From Marthasterias glacialis (Eukaryota; Echinodermata; Asteroidea; Forcipulatida; Asteriidae), in contig OU452225.1 of NCBI GenBank assembly GCA_911728455.2, positions 21,610,495-21,674,494 of the forward strand: a stretch of 64,000 nucleotides of DNA, in the 5' to 3' direction. Both the position numbers and the translations under genes were made by a program. The first letter of the stretch is position 1. Every line of letters starts with the position of its first letter. The notes beneath the pieces were generated by a model that was given only the letters and a program-made list of their open reading frames with translations, ran no database searches and was not told where the DNA came from. This document shows, in pieces, positions 36,001 to 45,000 of the stretch.

Positions 36001-39000
36001 GTGTTAACGCAGCAAAGTTATAATATTAGTAATATCAAGAGACCAGACTAGGGCCTTCATTTTTCCCGACCTTGCGTCATGAAGACTGCCATACAGTTTT
36101 CATCAGTACTCGGCATAGTCCTTCAGTCAGGATATGAGACAATATTTACATAGTGCATTCATTTTCCAGTCGATGGATAAACACTCCTTATGAACTTAGA
36201 AAAAAAACAAAAAAAGTTTACCCTTTTTTGTATGGAACAAAAGCACACAATGAGAGAAAATTTTGCCTTTTCATTTTGATGGACATCCCCTTTGTCCTTT
36301 AAGAAATTTGACCCGAATTGAGTAGGAATATTAGAATACTGAAAAACACCAGTCAAATAATTTATTTTCCATGTCAGAAAAGTTGTAACATTTCCAAGGT
36401 AGTCTTTTTAACCAAAACACCATTCATATAATATGGATGGTGTTGTAAATGATATTGTATATTAGATTGTCTTTTTACAGTGCTATGATTATATTATGTG
36501 CAGGGAATGGCTTGCCAGGGTCGCACCAAGGTTTGTACAATCGTTCCACCTAATCACTTTGGAGAGATTCCAGGCATTCATGTTGGCCAATCATGGAAGT
36601 TTAGAGTGCAGGTAATGTGTAAAATATTTATTATCATTGTCGTCCATTTCTAGATTCTTTCGGTAGTTAAACCAATGATGCCTCAATATCAAACTTATTC
36701 ACTCTAGCTCAAACTTAATGCATAGGTAATTAAGCGACTCAGCCACAGTCCATTACCCGGACTCTCAGAATATAAATTTGAAATTTACCTCATTATTAAT
36801 AACTTGGATCAAATATTTGAATATATGTACACATGTGTTATTTAGTTACAGCCATTTGCAAACAATCAGAGTTTATTTGGTCCAGTAATAAGATTTTTAA
36901 ACAGATGGAAATACAACTAGCTGAATAATCAGGTGAGTTATCGGTTTCAAATTTTTGAAACAGATAAGTCACTTGCACATCATATGACCCTTGTTTTTTT
37001 TTTATAACCTCAAAACCTGCCAAATTTTGAGGTTATTGTAGTAGATGTTTATATTCTACTTTTGATTGATCTGTCTAGTCATGCTGCAGTCAATAATGTT
37101 TATTTCACCGCCCAATAAATCACCAAACGAGGATGCAATGCACTTTAAATGTACCACACATTGGCTTTATATGCTTGTACTGTGTTAAGACTTACGCAAT
37201 GCTTAAATTGGGAGAATTTCAATTGTATTCATTTAAAAATGTTACAGACAAAAGCTTGAGAACTTAATTATAATTTTCCCCAAGATATTCAGAAGTTGAA
37301 CTGCTTTAAATTGTTGTTGATTGAAGTGACACTGATGCATATTTGAATAACCATGACCAAACAGCATTGATTCAACTCTGTAGAGTTGCACATTTGAATA
37401 ACCATGACCAAACAGCATTGATTCAACTCTGTAGAGTTGCACAACCTGGATGATTACATGTACCAATTTTTGTCAAACATTAACCCATTTACACAGCAGC
37501 ATTGGTTTTGTGTGGATTGTTCATATAGGTCAGTGAAGCTGGAGTACATCGTCCTCATGTTGCTGGTATTCATGGCAGAGAAATTGAAGGAGCTTATTCC
37601 ATTGTCTTAGCAGGGGGTTATGAGGATGATGAGGTATGAAATAAGGCTTTCACAAAGAGATAAGATTCATCTGAAATAAGGCTTTCACAAAGAGATAAGA
37701 TTCATCTGAAATAAGGCTTTCACAAAGAGATAAGATTCATCTGAAATAAGGCTTTCACAAAGAGATAAGGTGAATCTGAAATAAGGCTTTCACAAAGAGA
37801 TAAGGTGAATCTGAAATAAGGCTTTCACAAAGAGATAAGGTGAATCTGAAATAAGGCTTTCACAAAGAGATAAGGTGAATCTGAAATAAGGCTTTCACAA
37901 AGAGATAAGGTGAATCTGAAATAAGGCTTTCACAAAGAGATAAGGTGAATCTGAAATAAGGATTTTACAAAGAGATAAGATTAATCTAAAGTAAGGCTTT
38001 CGAAAAGAGATAAGATTAATTTGAAGTAAGGCTTTCAAAAAGAGATAAGATTAATCTGAAGTAAGGCTTTCAAAAAGAGATAAGGTGAATCTGAAATAAG
38101 GCTTTCACAAAGATAAGGTGAATCTGAAATAAGGATTTTACAAAGAGATAAGATTAATCTAAAGTAAGACTTTCAAAAAGAGATAAGATTAATTTGAAGT
38201 AAGGCTTTCAAAAAGAGATAAGATTAATCTGAAGTAAGGCTTTCAAAAAGAGATAGGGTGAATCTGAAATAAGGCTTTCACAAAGAGATAAGGTGAATCT
38301 GAAATAAGGATTTTACAAAGAGATAAGATTAATCTAAAGTAAGACTTTCAAAAAGAGATAAGATTAATTTGAAGTAAGGCTTTCAAAAAGAGATAAGATT
38401 AATCTGAAGTAAGGCTTTCAAAAAGAGATAAGATTAATTTGAAGTAAGGCTTTCAAAAAGAGATAAGATTAATTTGAAGTAAGACTTTCAAAAAGAGATA
38501 AGATTAATTTGAAGTAAAACTTTCAAAAAGAGATAAGATTAATCTGAAGTAAGGCTTTCAAAAAGAGATAAGATTAGTTTGAAGTAAGGCTTTCAAAAAG
38601 AGATAAGATTAATTTGAAGTAAGACTTTCAAAAAGAGATAAGATTAATTTGAAGTAAGGCTTTCACAAAGAGATAAGATTAATCTGAAGTAAGGCTTTCA
38701 AAAAGAGATAAGATTAATTTGAAGTAAGGCTTTTACAAAGAGATAAGATTAATTTGAAGTAAGGCTTTCAAAAAGAGATAAGATTAATTTGAAGTAAGAC
38801 TTTCAAAAAGAGATAAGATTAATTTGAAGTAAGGCTTTCACAAAGAGATAAGATTAATCTGAAGTAAGGGTTTCAAAAAGAGATGAGATTAATTTGAAGT
38901 AAGGCTTTCACAAATTAATGTTTTTACTAATCAATGGTAGAGTAGAAGGTGACTAAAAATGATGAAGTTAACTTAAAGATACATTTCTAATAGTTTTGAT

Positions 39001-42000
39001 GAGGTGACATAGACCATCTTTAATGTATTTTATGATTACTTGTTGTGTAGGATAGAGGTGATGAATTTCTGTATACTGGTAGTGGAGGCCGTGACCTATC
39101 TGGAAATAAAAGGACAGCTGAACAATCCATGGATCAAAAGCTCACTAAGATGAACATGTAAGTGAAGATACTGTATGTAAGTAATCCTGGATAACATTTA
39201 GCTATGAAGTAGAAATCTATGACATAGAAGTCAATGCATGCAACTCATTAGTTTTAAGAAACTGCTGATTATGTTATACAATACAATCATATGCGTATCT
39301 AGTGTGCTCCACACACTTTTTTCTTTGGAGGGCAGTATGACATCACAAGATCGACGCCTTCGGTATGATGTCATGGGACGGTGATGGGTACCCGACCAAC
39401 AGTCCGGGTACCCGGCTCCAATTGTGTCGGTTCAATTACTGCTAAAAACTTCGCAAAAAAACAACAACACAATGTTCTGACTGCAATTAATTTAGGCAAA
39501 TAAAATGAGGCATAACAGTTATTTCGATTGCCTTTGGAGTTTCCGAAGTTGTGTGGGCATCGTGGTGTTAACTTTGTCTTTTTATTTGTATAAGTCACTA
39601 ATCCAATTTGCTTAACAAGCAACGCATTCTACATGTAGTTGTGTTTTCTCCCTCATTATTGACTGTTTCCAAATATTGGTAAAGTGTGCCTGTGCAAAGC
39701 CAAATTTATCAACTCCTGAGTGACTGTATATGACGAACGTATTCAGTCGGGCAACAAAATTTCTTTGGACGCTCTTCTATCATTTATCACTTTATAAGGA
39801 TGTATAAGGATGTTGTTTTTCCAGCCTTTCTTATTGTCTGGTATCCCCGGGAGAATTACGCTGGGCCTAATTACAGGACCAAATTACTCAGACTAGACTA
39901 GGGATATTTTATGGCAAGATATTACACAAGTAGCTCAAAAGCTGATTTTATGTTGAGGCAGTGTGAATTTAGAGCTGGATTGATCCATATAGACCTTATG
40001 CACATGACGTCATTTGAGTAGGGCGCCCTCGTCTAGAGGTCAAAATGAGGTTGTTCATTGGCCAATCCTGTGCGCCGCGCGTACAAATCTCTGCGTTTCC
40101 ATTGTTACATCATCGATTTACCTCTAAGATGGCGGCGTGATGACGTCAATGCATAAGGTCTATTGAAATGTTGTGATGTTGACGTGAATAGCACTCCGGG
40201 CTAATGCTAAAAATAGGTCACGCAAGTACCTAGATATCAGACAACGTGTCAAATTTCACTGATGCATCCTTACGTCGATTGTATACAATACGCAGTGTGT
40301 ACTGTACTAGTGCAGTCTGGTGTGCTGATGCGGCTATCACTTGAGTGGTGGAAAGTTTGTCTGACATCAGTGACGTCGTTAGTGCAGAGTGCTATTAGAT
40401 CAATGTAGATTTTGACATGGGTCAAACGTAGATAGTATGAAAAGGTCTGTTGACTACATTAAAGTGAAAATCAGACTCCATTTTCAAAATAAGAATAACT
40501 ATTACAATTACCACCACAGAGCTCAAAGTAGCCTAGTAGTGATTCATGTTCATAGCTCCTTACCTCAAAACCTAGAAAACTTAAGCTTCAAGCTGTTGTT
40601 ATGATGACACTTTTATTACGAGTCATGTAGTTCCAAAAGCCATTGGTGTGAATACATAGGACTGAAGCCAACTCCACATCTAGTAGTTTCCTTAACCCAG
40701 TTGTATATTTCTACCATTTAGGGCTCTTGCCAGAAACTGCAATGCTTCACTGGATTCCAAGAAAGGTAATGAAGCTAAAGATTGGCGTTCAGGAAAAGCA
40801 GTTAGAGTCATCAGGAACTCAAAAGGACGTAAACACTCCAAGTATGCCCCAGAAGAAGGCAATCGTTATGATGGTCTTTACAAGGTATAGTAGGAATACT
40901 TGGACTTTTACTGCAAACAGTCTTTCTTTTACGTTTTTGTAATCAAATGTTTGCAATGGCAATGTGTTTTTTTACTTGGTTTTTCATTTTTAAAAAGCTC
41001 AGTGTTTGTCTTGCAGGCATGAGAATCTTCCGGTTTAGACCGGAATTCCGTTTTTTTTTCCTTTCAAATTTGTGGTCTTCGAGATCAATGTGAATTTGAT
41101 ATAAAATTTGGGGGGTGAGGTTCGGGGGTATACATGTGTATTTTGCTAATCTCTCTTTTTAAATCAGAAATTGTTACCTTATAAACGTTAATCGTAATGT
41201 ATAATGTACTCTACGTGCGTGACGTCTCTCGTTTGTGAAAAATATTCGTCCGTGGTACGTGCGGGGTGTTGGCAGGCAGGCCGCCCCCCGCGTGCAAGAC
41301 AAAATGAGTAGACTTCTCTCATTCCTTGCTTCTTTCACGATACGGCTCATCTGTTGATTGCAATACGTTTGATGCTGATGCAGCGAACGCAGAAGTATGG
41401 AGACTTTACTAAGTCTACTGACAACAATGTGTACATTCGGCCGCGATTTCTATTTTAGCCTCTTCCACCAGCCGTCAGTACACACTTTCCAATGAAAGCA
41501 CCATTTCCAGATACGGTTAAGGCATTTTACGGCTGGAGATAAATTTACGTTTTGACCTATGACCTGGCAGAAATTTCGAGACTGTGTGTGTCCGACGCAC
41601 GTGTGTGGAGAATCGTCGTTGTTTGCAGATTATTTTCTTATATTTTTCTAAAGTGCTACGGTTTTTTAAACTCTCAAGATTATTTTGAAGATACTGAAAA
41701 GTTGTTGAAGAGTAAATTTTAATGGTGAATGGGTCACAACGCTTATCACAGGTAAAGAAAAATTTTACAAATTTATAAATGTGACCGATGCATGGATTAC
41801 AAACTTGGAAGATCATTACTGTGAGCTTTTTAAGAGAAGATACGTCTAGCGTTGTTAGAATTTCATCATTTTTTCATTGAGTGTTTTCCTCCCATTTACT
41901 CGGCCCCGGTCCCACTACCGCTAGCGGCGGGGCTCACACCGAGTGCGGCGCCAACCGGGCATCACGTTGCCCACTTTCCGGACGTTGCGCAAAATCCGGA

Positions 42001-45000
42001 CATGTATTTTTTTACGTTAGATTTTTCCGATTGTTTTTTCAATAGCCAGTTGCATCTCAGCATCAAGGTATTGTACCCACAGCAAACAATTTTACCCCAC
42101 CCCCTCTAGTCTTACTCAGCTGGTATCTGCGCCGTGCAATTCGCGATTATTAATGTACCAAAAAAATTGATTTCCTGTTTTTTTATCGTCACCCATTCTC
42201 ATGCCTGGTCTTGGCATGTTCAGCATATTTTGAATGCTGAGTACATGTGTCACATTTGGTGACTCGATCTGTGTTGATTGATTTTTATCGCTGAATGTTA
42301 GAGATAATAAAGTTATGAAGAGGAATTATGTGTCTGCATGTACTTGAGTATATAGTGTTATAATACCATTGTGTATATTGCTGTTGTGACTATAGTAAAC
42401 TTGGGCGGTATTGAATTTTTGGGTACTTGGTAATACCGTCGCCAAAATACCGTGGTATTCGGTACTACCGGGAACTTTTTTCATGGGGCTAAAAAAATGC
42501 TAGCGCTGAGCTTGTCTCTATATTTAAAGAATAATTGGATAAATAATTTGACTTGTTTTCAACATAAAACTTATGAAAAATAGCTTACTGTTCGTGTATC
42601 AGCGCTATGAAATTGACATGGTTGACATGACACTTGATTAAAAGCTTAGGCTATAGCTCTATATGATTAATGTTATACTTTAGTAAGTCTTCATTGCATT
42701 TCAGGAGATGTTCTACAATTTAGTTTTTCTTATTGAGCCAACAATTTCCCTAGCCCCTGTAAATGCTGACGTAAATGCAGACGTAAATAATAACTTGAGT
42801 ATTTACTCCATATAGATGCAGGACATAATCTGTGCAGTCACACTGCTACATATTGAACACAAGTACCATGCAATGTTACAATTCCGGATCAGATGACATG
42901 AGATTGACATTATGTTAGGGAGAAACAGGTAGTAAAGGTGTGACTAAAACAAGGTATGGATTTGTTTGATTACTTTCCTAGGTTGTGAAGTTTTGGCCTG
43001 AGACAGGGAGAAGTGGTTTCTTAGTGTGGAGGTACCTACTACGTAGAGATGATCCTCAACATGCTCCGTGGACTAAACAAGGACAGAAAAAAATCAAAGC
43101 ACTTGGTCTTCAGATGGAAGTAAAGCAACTCATTCTAATGGAATCAATTTTACTTCTGAGAAATATTTGTCCGATTGTGTTAAAATGAGAAGTGAAAAAG
43201 TAATCATAACAATATATTTGAGGACTCCATATTGGCTTTTTGCACTGTCAGTTGTGGTGGTGTTGAACATTGTACAACCCTTTCCCCATTCCATTCCCCT
43301 CAAGAGATGGCTTCAGATTGTTTGTGTTACTTGGAGATTAATACTACACCTTTTGATTTAGGGGTCAGCCCCAGACCTGTCTTTGTAGTTCTTTGTGTTA
43401 AACATGTACATGACTGTTTGTGAAGTGGGATATTTGGCCTGGTTGTGTCATTTTACTTTACATGTCCAAGCTGTAAACATTAAGTCATGTTTGTGTTTAT
43501 ATATTTGGACAGTATCCCGATGGTTACCTTGAAGCAATGGCTGCTAAAGAGAAAGAGAGAAATAGAGATTCTGGTAGTGAAGAGGAGGTCAAGAGGGTCA
43601 AAGGAGGCCAAGGCAAGGCAAAAGGTCAAAAAAGAAAAAGAAAAGGTAAGAGGCAATACTATCAACAGCAAAATATAAGTGTATTCAATTCATAAATTAT
43701 GCATTGATAATGTAAGTAACATTGTGCCTTTTTATATTTTGGAAAAGTTTTCTCTGTGACTAGAGCAGATCTCATATTTTTAGGGGGATGGAAGTCTTTT
43801 TTTACCACCTTGAAGAAGGTAACCTTTTGTTGCACAACATTAAAAAAGAGAAGTTTCCCGATCTTGCTACAGAAGTATTTAATACAACATGTTTGCTCGT
43901 AGTGGTGCAAAATTTCCACGTATTATCCGTGTTCTTGCTATGACCATGCATGTGTCTTCTGTTTTTTAAGACATAGAAACATGCAAGGGACAATTTTTGG
44001 ACCAGTGGAAAACTTCATATAAATCAGGGTTTTGTAACTTCCGAGCTTGTATTAACAAGAGTCAACTATACATGGAAGATGAGAAATTCACCCTGATAGT
44101 TTTCAAGACTGAAGTGCTAGTCTGGTCTGTCAGCAACAGCCTTTACAATGTGCATGTAACTTTTATCTTTGACACGTGATTCAAGTGTGATTATATATAA
44201 GGCAGCGTTGTTTACTGCTCTGGTGTTGTTGATGTTTGACTTAAATATGTACAAGGAGTAAGTTGTAAACTTTTTTAATTTCTGTAGAAACTGAAGATGA
44301 TGTTCCCAAATCAACGCCCAAGAAATTAAAGGTGACAATTCCAAGTGACATCCAAAAACTGATTGATTGTGATGAACTGAACAAAAAGGTATGGGAAGAG
44401 GTAGCTCAGGAGATCCAAACAGGCAAGGTAAGTTGGCTTAATTAATTGAAACCAAGCTTCGTAGGTCCCTTTTTGCTTCCTTTTCATACCAATACAAGTG
44501 TATCGACACAGGAATAACTGAAACCAGGCCTGAATTTCACAAAGAACTAAGATTGATCATAAGATGTGTATCAATCTTAATTGCTAAGTAAAGTGTGATG
44601 TCACGATACATATCACTATGGTGATACTGACAGCTCATTTTAAGATGAATCTTAGTGTTTTGTGAAATCAAGCCTTGTCATCATTTGAATTTTGCCCACT
44701 GGTATCATTAACCACTAGGCACAGGATTATGTGAATACATGCAAATGTTTCCCCTGCCTGGAAACAGAAGCCGTGTAAAGACGTCATGTAATTTCAGACC
44801 ACCGGAGCAAAGGTCACCCGGTCATTTCACTGGGGAGCGTACACAGACCACACACACCCCGTCTAAAGCTTCATTTCACCCACACAAGGACAAAAAATGG
44901 TATTGAATATATAGGCATTTTGTGGCTATTTAGAGGCGGTTTTTATGTAATCCCTGATTACAGTCCTTTGTCCTTTTGTTCCAAGAAGAGAATTGCTTTG

